A program made the position numbers and the translations under genes. A DNA stretch of 33,217 nucleotides from Streptococcus marimammalium DSM 18627 (lineage in GTDB: Bacteria; Bacillota; Bacilli; Lactobacillales; Streptococcaceae), in assembly GCF_000380045.1 (NCBI RefSeq), contig NZ_KB904357.1, forward strand, positions 1 through 33,217. The letters run 5' to 3'. Positions 26,440-33,217 of this stretch are shown here, piece by piece; position 1 is the stretch's first letter, and each line of letters opens with the position of its first letter. The notes beneath the pieces are model-generated. The model had not been told where the DNA came from, searched no databases, and saw only the letters and a program-made list of their open reading frames with translations.

Positions 26440-27438
26440 ATGAACAGAATTTTAGATAATGAAATAATGGGTGATGAAGAGGTAGTTGAGCGCACCCTAA
26501 GACCACAATATTTAAAAGAGTATATTGGACAAGATAAGGTCAAAAATCAACTTAATATTTTTATCGAAGCAGCTAAAGGTCGTGATGAAGCACTTGATCA
26601 TGTGTTGTTGTTTGGGCCACCAGGTCTTGGGAAAACAACCATGGCTTTTGTCATTGCTAATGAATTGGGTGTTCATTTAAAGCAAACGAGTGGACCTGCT
26701 ATTGAAAAATCAGGTGACTTGGTTGCTATTTTAAATGAGTTAGAACCAGGTGATGTCTTATTTATCGATGAAATTCACCGGATGCCTATGGCAATTGAAG
26801 AGGTGCTTTATAGTGCTATGGAAGATTTTTACATTGATATCATGATTGGTAATGGTGAGGCTAGTCGCAGTGTTCATCTTGATTTACCACCTTTTACTTT
26901 GATTGGGGCAACCACTCGAGCTGGTATGCTTAGCAATCCTTTAAGAGCACGTTTTGGTATTACAGGTCACATGGAATACTATGAAATTGAGGATTTGACG
27001 GAAATTGTTGAACGAACAGCTTCTGTTTTTGATATGGCAATCGTCCATGAAGCGGCAATTGAGCTTGCCAAACGTAGTCGTGGAACACCACGTATTGCTA
27101 ATCGTCTTTTAAAGCGCGTGCGAGATTATGCACAAATCAAAGGAGACGGCACTATCACTCAGCAGATGACAGATAAAGCTTTGAGTATGCTTGATGTTGA
27201 CCGTGAGGGACTTGATTATGTCGACCAAAAAATTCTTAAAACCATGATTGAGATGTACCAAGGAGGTCCTGTTGGGCTAGGAACTTTATCGGTTAATATT
27301 GCTGAAGAGCGTGAGACGGTTGAGGACATGTATGAACCTTATCTCATTCAAAAAGGTTTCTTAATGCGAACCAGATCAGGGCGCGTAGCAACTCAAAAAG
27401 CTTATGAGCATCTTGGTTATCCTTATAGTGAAAAATAA
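26440..27438 (+). CDS. ruvB: Holliday junction branch migration ATPase RuvB
   Basis: RuvB hexamers drive branch migration of Holliday junctions with RuvA. The 332-residue AAA+ protein has Walker [10 protein letters not shown] (59-67), Walker B FIDEIHR (D110/E111), the GATT sensor and the arginine-finger segment ARFG, and ends with the winged-helix domain. The start is placed at MNRILDN, which matches relatives; ATG 26434, two codons upstream in the same frame, is also possible. There is no ribosome binding site before either, and the -10 box is adjacent, so a leaderless mRNA is likely. No terminator separates comS from ruvB, so ComR-driven read-through is possible. Confidence 0.95.
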   Translation: MNRILDNEIMGDEEVVERTLRPQYLKEYIGQDKVKNQLNIFIEAAKGRDEALDHVLLFGPPGLGKTTMAFVIANELGVHLKQTSGPAIEKSGDLVAILNELEPGDVLFIDEIHRMPMAIEEVLYSAMEDFYIDIMIGNGEASRSVHLDLPPFTLIGATTRAGMLSNPLRARFGITGHMEYYEIEDLTEIVERTASVFDMAIVHEAAIELAKRSRGTPRIANRLLKRVRDYAQIKGDGTITQQMTDKALSMLDVDREGLDYVDQKILKTMIEMYQGGPVGLGTLSVNIAEERETVEDMYEPYLIQKGFLMRTRSGRVATQKAYEHLGYPYSEK

Positions 27439-27445
27439 TTACTTA

Positions 27446-27485
27446 AAAAGAACTCTCTACATATAAAAAACTGAGAGTTTTTTTA
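27446..27485 (+). terminator. Intrinsic terminator after ruvB
   Basis: aactctc (27451-27457) pairs with gagagtt (27473-27479), followed by T6. Confidence 0.8.
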
Positions 27486-27562
27486 ATCATTGAGAAATTA
27501 AAAGTGAAAAGAAATTTCAAAAAAGTATAACTTGTTTTGCCTAGAAGTTTATTTTTTTCTGT

Positions 27563-27568
27563 TATAAT
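27563..27568 (+). promoter_or_regulatory. -10 element for the phosphatase-MORN-acyltransferase operon
   Basis: Consensus TATAAT 21 bp upstream of the ATG at 27590. The nearest -35-like TTGCCT (27537-27542) would leave a 20-bp spacer, longer than usual. Confidence 0.6.
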
Positions 27569-27589
27569 AGTGTCAAGGAGATGAGAATC

Positions 27590-28021
27590 ATGAAAATTTG
27601 TTTTGTCTGTTTGGGAAATATTTGTCGCAGCCCTATGGCTGAATTTATCATGAAAGATTTAGTCAAGGAAGATGACCGCTTTTATATCGAAAGTAGAGCC
27701 ACATCTCGTTGGGAAAAAGGGAAACCTATTCATAGTGGCACACAACAAATGTTAGATCAACATAAGATTGATTTCAACCATATGAAAGGTTCTCAACCCA
27801 TCCGTGTAGAAGATCTTCAAGAATTTGATTATATTATCGGAATGGATGAGAATAATGTTGCTGATTTAAAAAAATTAGCTAAAGGAAAGCTAAAGAAAAA
27901 GATTTTTATGTTTGCTAAAAAAGGTATTCCTGACCCTTGGTACACGGGAGATTTTGAAGAGACATATCGTCTAATCTCACAAGGATGTTTAGAGTGGTTG
28001 AATTATTTTAATAATCTTTAA
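27590..28021 (+). CDS. Low-molecular-weight protein tyrosine phosphatase
   Basis: Hydrolyses phosphotyrosine on proteins; in streptococci this enzyme has been linked to growth, division and virulence signalling. The 143-residue protein has the P-loop C7-LGNIC-R13-S near the N-terminus and the general-acid loop with D115 in DPWYTGDFEETY, and lies in the normal size range. The ATG at 27590 is preferred over the in-frame ATG 27581, which abuts the aaggag site. First gene of a three-gene operon; the MORN gene starts 22 nt after its stop. Confidence 0.93.
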   Translation: MKICFVCLGNICRSPMAEFIMKDLVKEDDRFYIESRATSRWEKGKPIHSGTQQMLDQHKIDFNHMKGSQPIRVEDLQEFDYIIGMDENNVADLKKLAKGKLKKKIFMFAKKGIPDPWYTGDFEETYRLISQGCLEWLNYFNNL

Positions 28022-28043
28022 AAATCACATAGAAAGTCAAAAA

Positions 28044-28433
28044 ATGGACACATTAAAAAAAATGACATTTTCACGAGAGAAAATAGAACTTATAACGGTT
28101 TTTATCATTCTTATCCTAGGAATGAGTGTCTTTTTGATTCCCTTAAAAACAAAGACAGTCTTGACTTATAATGATGGAAAGATTCATTATACTGGGTATG
28201 TTGTTAACTATCGAATGAATGGTAAGGGAAAATTAACCTTTGAAAATGGTGATGTATATGAAGGCAATTTTGTCAATGGTATGTTCAACGGCAAAGGAAT
28301 TTTTATCTCAAACATAGGTTGGTCTTATGAGGGGGATTTTAAAGACGGTCAAGCTGATGGGCAAGGCAAATTAATTGCAAAGGATAAAAAAGTCTATGAA
28401 GGGACTTTTAAACAAGGAATTTATCAAAAATGA
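28044..28433 (+). CDS. Membrane-anchored MORN-repeat protein
   Basis: A 129-residue protein with one N-terminal membrane helix (about residues 14-33) followed by MORN-type repeats: YTGYVVNYRMNGKGKLTF, YEGNFVNGMFNGKGIF, YEGDFKDGQADGQGKLI, and a final YEGTFKQGIYQK. MORN repeats form β-hairpin ladders that mediate protein or membrane contacts; no enzyme activity is expected. The ribosome binding site is weak (agaaag), so translation may rely on coupling to the phosphatase. It overlaps the acyltransferase gene by 4 nt (ATGA), suggesting joint function at the cell surface. The specific role is unknown to me. Confidence 0.85.
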   Translation: MDTLKKMTFSREKIELITVFIILILGMSVFLIPLKTKTVLTYNDGKIHYTGYVVNYRMNGKGKLTFENGDVYEGNFVNGMFNGKGIFISNIGWSYEGDFKDGQADGQGKLIAKDKKVYEGTFKQGIYQK

Positions 28434-30205
28434 GAATAAAATGGTTTTCTGTCATTCGTATCACCGGTTTACTCTTGGTGCTACTTTATCACTTTTTTAG
28501 GAATGTTTTTCCAGGTGGCTTTATAGGAGTTGATATTTTTTTCACCTTTTCAGGTTATTTAATTACAGCACTTTTAATCGACGAATTTAGTCAAAAACAA
28601 TCGATTGACTTATTACGTTTCTTTAGACGACGATTTTATCGAATTTTTCCACCACTTATTTTACTGATTTTAATAATTTTACCGCTAACTTTGTTAGTCA
28701 AGCAAGATTTTGTTGCAGATATTGGACGTCAAATAGCAGCAATGCTTGGTTTTACAACTAATGTCTATGAACTCTTAATTGGTGGCAATTATGAAAGTCA
28801 ATTTATTCCTCATTTATTTTTACATACGTGGAGTTTGGCGATTGAGGTGCATTTTTATATTATCTGGGGCTTTTTAACTTGGTTATTGTCTAAACGAATT
28901 AAAAAAAATACAGATTTTAGACGTCTTATTTTTATATTGTCAGTGGTCTTGTTTGTCGTTAGTTTTTTGAGTATGTTTATTAGATCATTTTTTGTTGATC
29001 AATTTTCTACTGTGTATTTCTCAACTCTATCTCATAGTTATGGCTTCTTTTTAGGTGCTATATTTGCTACGATGACGGGTATTCAAGAAACAACGAAACA
29101 ATTTAAAATCAATGTTCGCTCATGGCAATTAAAGCCAGTATTAATTGTTTTTGCTTTAAGTCTTTCATTAATTTTATTATTGTCACGTCTTCTTGATTTT
29201 AATCACATCTTTACCTATTTATTTGGCTTTATATTAACAAGCTTATTTACAGGAGTGATGATTTATTCAAGTCGTGTCTTACATGAAAAAACACCTGATA
29301 TCAAAGAACCAAAGGCAATTACCGTTTTATCTGATATTAGCTACAGCATTTACCTTTTTCACTGGCCACTTTATATTATTTTCACTCAATTAATGAATAA
29401 CTGGGCTGCGGTTTTGTTGACAACACTATTGTCTGTCGCTTTTGCTTCACTATCATTTTATGTGATTGAACCTATCGTTGCGGGAAGAACACCAATTATT
29501 CTAGGTTTTCCATTTAACTTTAAAGAGTATTCAAAATGGTTAATTGGAAGTTTGGGAACACTTGTTGTTATCAGTTTGTTTGTTATTGTAAGGTCTCCTA
29601 AAGTGGGTGCTTTTGAAACCGATTTATTGATTAATTCACTAAAACAAGCTGACACTAATATGGATAGAACTCATATGTTAACTGCAGGAGATGCCTCTGC
29701 AATTAGTGATATTATGATTATTGGAGACTCTGTTACCTTGCGAGCTAGTGATACGATTAGCCAGCAACTACCAGAAGCACAGCTAGACGCTGCCATTAGC
29801 CGTAATTTTCCACTAGCTTTTGAGATTTATAAAAATCATATTGATAATAAAACCCTGTCAAAAACAGTTGTTTTGGCAGTTGGTGTTAATTCACCCTATA
29901 ACTATCAAGCTGAAATCATGCAGTTTGTGGATAATTTACCAGAGGGATATCGCTTGGTTTTAGTAACACCATACAATGTCAAAGATGGCAGTATAGAGAA
30001 TGTGCGAAATTATGAACTGGAATTAGCTAAGCAATATGACTATATTGAAGTGGCAGATTGGTATCAAGCCTCAATAGATAATCCAAATATTTGGGCTGGA
30101 ACAGATGGTGTCCATTTTTCTATCTCTGATTCATCTGGTTCTGACCTTTATGCCCAAACAATAAAAGAAGCTATTGAAACAGTTGCTAGAAAACCAGCAA
30201 AATAA
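28430..30205 (+). CDS. Acyltransferase 3/SGNH membrane protein, OatA-like O-acetyltransferase
   Basis: A 591-residue two-part enzyme. Residues 1 to about 385 form a multi-helix acyltransferase-3 domain with the R10-x10-H21 motif (RITGLLLVLLYH) that moves acyl groups across the membrane. The C-terminal part is an extracytoplasmic SGNH hydrolase fold with S434 (GDSVT), GVNSPYN and the D559-x2-H562 dyad (DGVHFS). This is the architecture of peptidoglycan O-acetyltransferase OatA/Adr, which confers lysozyme resistance, but related proteins acylate other glycans. It shares an operon with the MORN protein and phosphatase. A terminator follows. Confidence 0.88.
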   Translation: MRIKWFSVIRITGLLLVLLYHFFRNVFPGGFIGVDIFFTFSGYLITALLIDEFSQKQSIDLLRFFRRRFYRIFPPLILLILIILPLTLLVKQDFVADIGRQIAAMLGFTTNVYELLIGGNYESQFIPHLFLHTWSLAIEVHFYIIWGFLTWLLSKRIKKNTDFRRLIFILSVVLFVVSFLSMFIRSFFVDQFSTVYFSTLSHSYGFFLGAIFATMTGIQETTKQFKINVRSWQLKPVLIVFALSLSLILLLSRLLDFNHIFTYLFGFILTSLFTGVMIYSSRVLHEKTPDIKEPKAITVLSDISYSIYLFHWPLYIIFTQLMNNWAAVLLTTLLSVAFASLSFYVIEPIVAGRTPIILGFPFNFKEYSKWLIGSLGTLVVISLFVIVRSPKVGAFETDLLINSLKQADTNMDRTHMLTAGDASAISDIMIIGDSVTLRASDTISQQLPEAQLDAAISRNFPLAFEIYKNHIDNKTLSKTVVLAVGVNSPYNYQAEIMQFVDNLPEGYRLVLVTPYNVKDGSIENVRNYELELAKQYDYIEVADWYQASIDNPNIWAGTDGVHFSISDSSGSDLYAQTIKEAIETVARKPAK

Positions 30206-30221
30206 TTTTATGAAATAAAAT

Positions 30222-30262
30222 TGGAACACTTCTTATTTTTAAAAATCAAGAAGTGTTTTTTC
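30222..30262 (+). terminator. Intrinsic terminator after the acyltransferase gene
   Basis: aacacttctt (30225-30234) pairs with aagaagtgtt (30248-30257), followed by a T run. Confidence 0.88.
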
Positions 30263-30357
30263 TTGTCAGTAAAGTGATATGAAAAGCTAAGAGTTAGAAA
30301 AATTTCATAGGTTTTCAGTCAATAACATTAAAATTTTCAAAAAAAATGAAAAAATTA

Positions 30358-30375
30358 TTGTGAAACTATTTACAA
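30358..30375. promoter_or_regulatory. Rex operator 1 upstream of adhE
   Basis: TTGTGAA-ACTA-TTTACAA matches the Rex consensus TTGTGAA-N4-TTCACAA with one mismatch. It covers the -35 hexamer (30369-30374), so NADH-free Rex bound here would block RNA polymerase. Confidence 0.8.
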
Positions 30376-30397
30376 ACTATTTAAATTAAGATATAAT
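30369..30397 (+). promoter_or_regulatory. adhE promoter
   Basis: TTTACA (30369-30374), 17-bp spacer, TATAAT (30392-30397). Confidence 0.8.
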
Positions 30398-30410
30398 GAA
30401 AACATAAAAA

Positions 30411-30428
30411 TTGTGAAACATTTAACAA
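30411..30428. promoter_or_regulatory. Rex operator 2 in the adhE leader
   Basis: TTGTGAA-ACAT-TTAACAA again matches the Rex consensus with one mismatch. It lies downstream of the transcription start, just before the ribosome binding site (ggagg, 30432-30436). Confidence 0.75.
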
Positions 30429-30446
30429 TGTTGGAGGAAATAACTT

Positions 30447-33029
30447 ATGGTAACTAAAACTACTGATGCACAAACTATGATTGATCAGTTGGCTCAAAAA
30501 GCGACCAAAGCTTTACACGCTATGGAAGATTTCACACAAGAACAAGTAGATTCTATTGTTCACCATGCAAGTATGGCGGCACTAGAAAAGCATATGCCTT
30601 TAGCAAAAATGGCGGTTGAAGAAACAGGTCGTGGTATCTACGAAGATAAAGCTATTAAAAATATGTACGCTTCAGAGTATATCTGGAATGCGATTAAATA
30701 TGATAAGACAGTTGGTGTTATCGCAGAAGATAAAGAAGCTGGTTTGATTTCTATTGCTGAGCCGGTTGGAGTGATTTGTGGAGTGACACCAACAACTAAT
30801 CCAACTTCAACAACGATTTTCAAGGCTTTAATTGCTTTAAAAACAAGAAATCCAATCATCTTTGCCTTTCATCCATCAGCTCAAAAATGTTCTGCAGAGG
30901 CTGCTCGTATTGTTCGTGACGCTGCAATTGAAGCTGGTGCACCAGAGGATTGTGTGCAATGGGTTGAACAACCAAGTATTGAAGCAACTGGTGCCTTGAT
31001 GAACCATCCTTTAATTGCAACAATTCTTGCAACAGGTGGTCCTGGTATGGTTAAGGCTGCCTATTCAAGTGGAAAACCTGCTCTTGGTGTAGGTCCAGGG
31101 AATGTACCAAGTTATATTGCAGCAGATGCTAAAATTAAGCGTGCTGTTAACGATTTGATTGTTTCAAAAACCTTCGATAATGGTATGATTTGTGCTTCTG
31201 AGCAAGCTGCTATTGTTGATGCTTCTGTTTATGATGAGGTAAAAGCAGAATTTGAAGCCCACAACTGTTTTATTGTTTCTAAAAAAGCAGATATTAAAAA
31301 GTTAGAAAAAGCAGTTCTTAATGAAGCAAAAACTGCTGTTAATCCTAAAATCGTTGGTTATTCAGCTGAATTTATTGCTGAATTAGCAGGCATCAAAGTA
31401 CCAAAAGGCACTAAAATTATTTTGGCAGAAATTCCAGATGCTACAATGGAACATCCATTAGCACTTGAAAAACTCTCTCCAGTTCTTGCACTCATCAAAG
31501 CAAGTGACGTTGAGGATGCTTTAGAAAAATGTGATAAAATGTTGAACCTTGGTGGTTTAGGACATACTGCAGTTATCCACACAGAAGACGAAGACCTTCA
31601 AATTCGCTTTGGACTTCGCATGAAAGCTTGTCGTATCCTTGTTAACTCACCATCAGCTGAAGGTGGTATCGGAAATATCTATAATGAAATGATTCCATCG
31701 TTAACACTTGGTTGTGGCTCACATGGACGCAACTCAGTATCACACAATGTGGGGGCAATTGATTTGATTAACGTTAAAACACTAGCAAAGCGCCGTAATA
31801 ACATGCAATGGTTTAAATTACCACCAAAAATCTATTTTGAAAAAAATTCCATCATGTACCTTCGTAAAATTCAAGCAGAGAAAGTTATGATTGTCTGTGA
31901 TCCAGGAATGGTTAAATTTGGCTATGCTGATTTAGTGAAAAAACAATTGCAACTAAATAAAAATAATCCATCTGTGAAAGTCTTCTCAGAGGTAGAGCCA
32001 AACCCATCAACTAACACTGTTTACAAGGGACTTGAAATGTTTAACGAGTTTCAACCAGATACCATCATTGCTTTAGGTGGTGGTTCTGCGATGGATGCTG
32101 CAAAAGCAATGTGGATGTTCTTTGAGAATCCTGATGTTAGCTTCTTTGGTGCTAAACAAAAATTCTTAGATATTCGTAAACGTACCTATAAAATTCCTTA
32201 TGCAGAAAAAACAACCTTTATCTGTATTCCAACAACATCAGGAACAGGATCAGAAGTAACACCATTTGCTGTTATCACTGATAGTGATGACCACACTAAG
32301 TACCCACTAGCTGACTATGCATTGACACCAGATGTTGCTATTGTTGACCCAGCTCTTGTTATGAGTGTTCCTGCCAGTGTTACAGCAGATACAGGAATGG
32401 ATGTTTTGACACATGCGATTGAATCTTATGTCTCAGTAATGGCAAGTGATTATACACGTGGTTTATCTCTTCAAGCTATCAAACTAGTTTTTGACTATCT
32501 TGAAAAATCAGTGAATACACCAGATGAAGAATCACGCGAAAAAATGCATAACGCTTCAACTATGGCGGGAATGGCTTTTGCTAATGCCTTTCTAGGTATT
32601 TGTCACTCTATCGCTCACAAAGTTGGTGGTGAATGGGGTGTTCCTCATGGTCGTACTAATGCCATCTTACTGCCACATATCATCAGATACAATGCCAAAG
32701 ATCCTCAAAAACATGCTATGTTCCCTAAATATGACTACTTCCGTGCAGAAAAAGACTATGCTGATATTGCACGTTTCATGGGATTTGAAGGTGAAACAGA
32801 TGAAGAATTGGCAGAAACACTTGCTCGCAAGGTTTACGAGCTTGGTCAATCAATCGGTATTAAAATGAACTTTAAGTCACAAGGTGTGACTAAAGCACAA
32901 CTTAAAGCAGATGCTGATCGTTTAGCTGAAAAAGCTTACGAAGACCAATGTACAACTGCAAATCCAAAAGAACCACTCATTTCAGAATTAAAAGAAATTA
33001 TTGAAATCGCCTTTGATTATGAAGGGTAA
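30447..33029 (+). CDS. adhE: Bifunctional acetaldehyde-CoA/alcohol dehydrogenase AdhE
   Basis: Reduces acetyl-CoA to acetaldehyde and then ethanol, regenerating NAD in mixed-acid fermentation. In the 860-residue chain, residues 1 to about 440 are the CoA-acylating aldehyde dehydrogenase, with catalytic Cys249 (NGMICASEQ) and the VGPGN cofactor loop. From about 450 comes the iron-type alcohol dehydrogenase, with GGGSAMDAAK and the metal-ligand segments THAIESY, CHSIAHKVGG and PHGRTNAILLPH. Both active sites look intact. AdhE normally assembles into helical spirosomes. It has its own promoter with two Rex operators and its own terminator. The ATG follows ggaggaaat. Confidence 0.97.
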   Translation: MVTKTTDAQTMIDQLAQKATKALHAMEDFTQEQVDSIVHHASMAALEKHMPLAKMAVEETGRGIYEDKAIKNMYASEYIWNAIKYDKTVGVIAEDKEAGLISIAEPVGVICGVTPTTNPTSTTIFKALIALKTRNPIIFAFHPSAQKCSAEAARIVRDAAIEAGAPEDCVQWVEQPSIEATGALMNHPLIATILATGGPGMVKAAYSSGKPALGVGPGNVPSYIAADAKIKRAVNDLIVSKTFDNGMICASEQAAIVDASVYDEVKAEFEAHNCFIVSKKADIKKLEKAVLNEAKTAVNPKIVGYSAEFIAELAGIKVPKGTKIILAEIPDATMEHPLALEKLSPVLALIKASDVEDALEKCDKMLNLGGLGHTAVIHTEDEDLQIRFGLRMKACRILVNSPSAEGGIGNIYNEMIPSLTLGCGSHGRNSVSHNVGAIDLINVKTLAKRRNNMQWFKLPPKIYFEKNSIMYLRKIQAEKVMIVCDPGMVKFGYADLVKKQLQLNKNNPSVKVFSEVEPNPSTNTVYKGLEMFNEFQPDTIIALGGGSAMDAAKAMWMFFENPDVSFFGAKQKFLDIRKRTYKIPYAEKTTFICIPTTSGTGSEVTPFAVITDSDDHTKYPLADYALTPDVAIVDPALVMSVPASVTADTGMDVLTHAIESYVSVMASDYTRGLSLQAIKLVFDYLEKSVNTPDEESREKMHNASTMAGMAFANAFLGICHSIAHKVGGEWGVPHGRTNAILLPHIIRYNAKDPQKHAMFPKYDYFRAEKDYADIARFMGFEGETDEELAETLARKVYELGQSIGIKMNFKSQGVTKAQLKADADRLAEKAYEDQCTTANPKEPLISELKEIIEIAFDYEG

Positions 33030-33035
33030 TCCTTG

Positions 33036-33067
33036 ACACCAGTTCTCCTTGAGAATTGGTGTTTTTT
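33036..33067 (+). terminator. Intrinsic terminator after adhE
   Basis: A 12-bp stem (33036-33047 with 33051-33062, one G-T pair), 3-nt loop, then a T run. Confidence 0.9.
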
Positions 33068-33098
33068 ATTTATATTCAATAGACTTTATTCAGAAAAC

Positions 33099-33128
33099 TT
33101 GTTTAGGCAAATCAGTTAAAAATATGAT
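33099..33128 (+). promoter_or_regulatory. Possible promoter of the last gene
   Basis: TTGTTT (33099-33104), 18-bp spacer, TATGAT (33123-33128). A second TATGAT at 33128-33133 has no suitably spaced -35. Confidence 0.45.
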
Positions 33129-33167
33129 ATGATAAGAAAAAGACTTTATGAAACAAGGGAGAGCGCA

Positions 33168-33217
33168 ATGACGTTAATTTACCAATCAACAAGAGATGCT
33201 AAAAACACAGCAACCGC
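33168..33217 (+). CDS. thrC: Start of a gene, probably threonine synthase (partial)
   Basis: Only 16 codons and part of the next are in the window. The ATG follows aagggagag. MTLIYQSTRDAKNTAT resembles the N-terminus of streptococcal threonine synthase, the PLP enzyme converting O-phosphohomoserine to threonine. The call rests on this short similarity from memory. Confidence 0.6.
   Translation, partial: MTLIYQSTRDAKNTAT

Overview
The window reads as a low-GC Gram-positive chromosome close to the replication origin, and almost certainly a Streptococcus. The gene order tRNA array – mreC – mreD – pcsB – prs – aminotransferase – recO – plsX – acpP – pur genes – comR/comS – ruvB – low-molecular-weight tyrosine phosphatase – MORN protein – acyltransferase – adhE is the streptococcal origin-proximal layout. 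A comRS pair of the WW-peptide type beside purB and ruvB points to the pyogenic/bovis/mutans side of the genus. Species is not resolvable by eye. Every gene lies on the + strand.

Region 1 (1-1946) holds 21 complete tRNA genes and the tail of a 22nd. Their order is Pro-Met-Ile2, then Ser-fMet-Phe-Gly-Ile-Glu twice in exact 544-bp tandem, a third partial copy without Glu, and Ser(GCT). No gene encodes its CCA end. A strong hairpin terminator closes the array.

Region 2 (1965-9089) carries envelope and housekeeping genes: mreCD (cell shape), pcsB (CHAP peptidoglycan hydrolase with a WalR-like box), prs (PRPP synthesis), an aminotransferase overlapping recO, and plsX-acpP (phospholipid acyl transfer).

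Region 3 (9195-25240) is the whole IMP pathway, split in two: purC-L-F-M-N-H and purD-E-K followed by purB. PurBox-like motifs precede purC, and a perfect PurBox precedes purD. Between the halves (18439-20757) sits a lactococcin-972-type bacteriocin locus. It comprises a strong promoter with an overlapping cre-like site, a bacteriocin gene with a one-base frameshift in an A8 run, two small membrane proteins and an ABC ATPase.

Region 4 (25344-26374) is a ComRS competence module. ComR is followed by a 26-bp perfect palindrome (ComR box) overlapping its own stop codon, and then by a 17-codon ORF with an excellent ribosome binding site whose product ends in a DWW motif, the hallmark of the XIP pheromone. 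ruvB follows with a promoter so close to its start that the mRNA may be leaderless.

Region 5 (27563-33217) holds a phosphatase – MORN – O-acyltransferase operon. Then comes adhE, whose promoter is flanked by two Rex-type operators 53 bp apart, and the first 16 codons of a probable threonine synthase gene.
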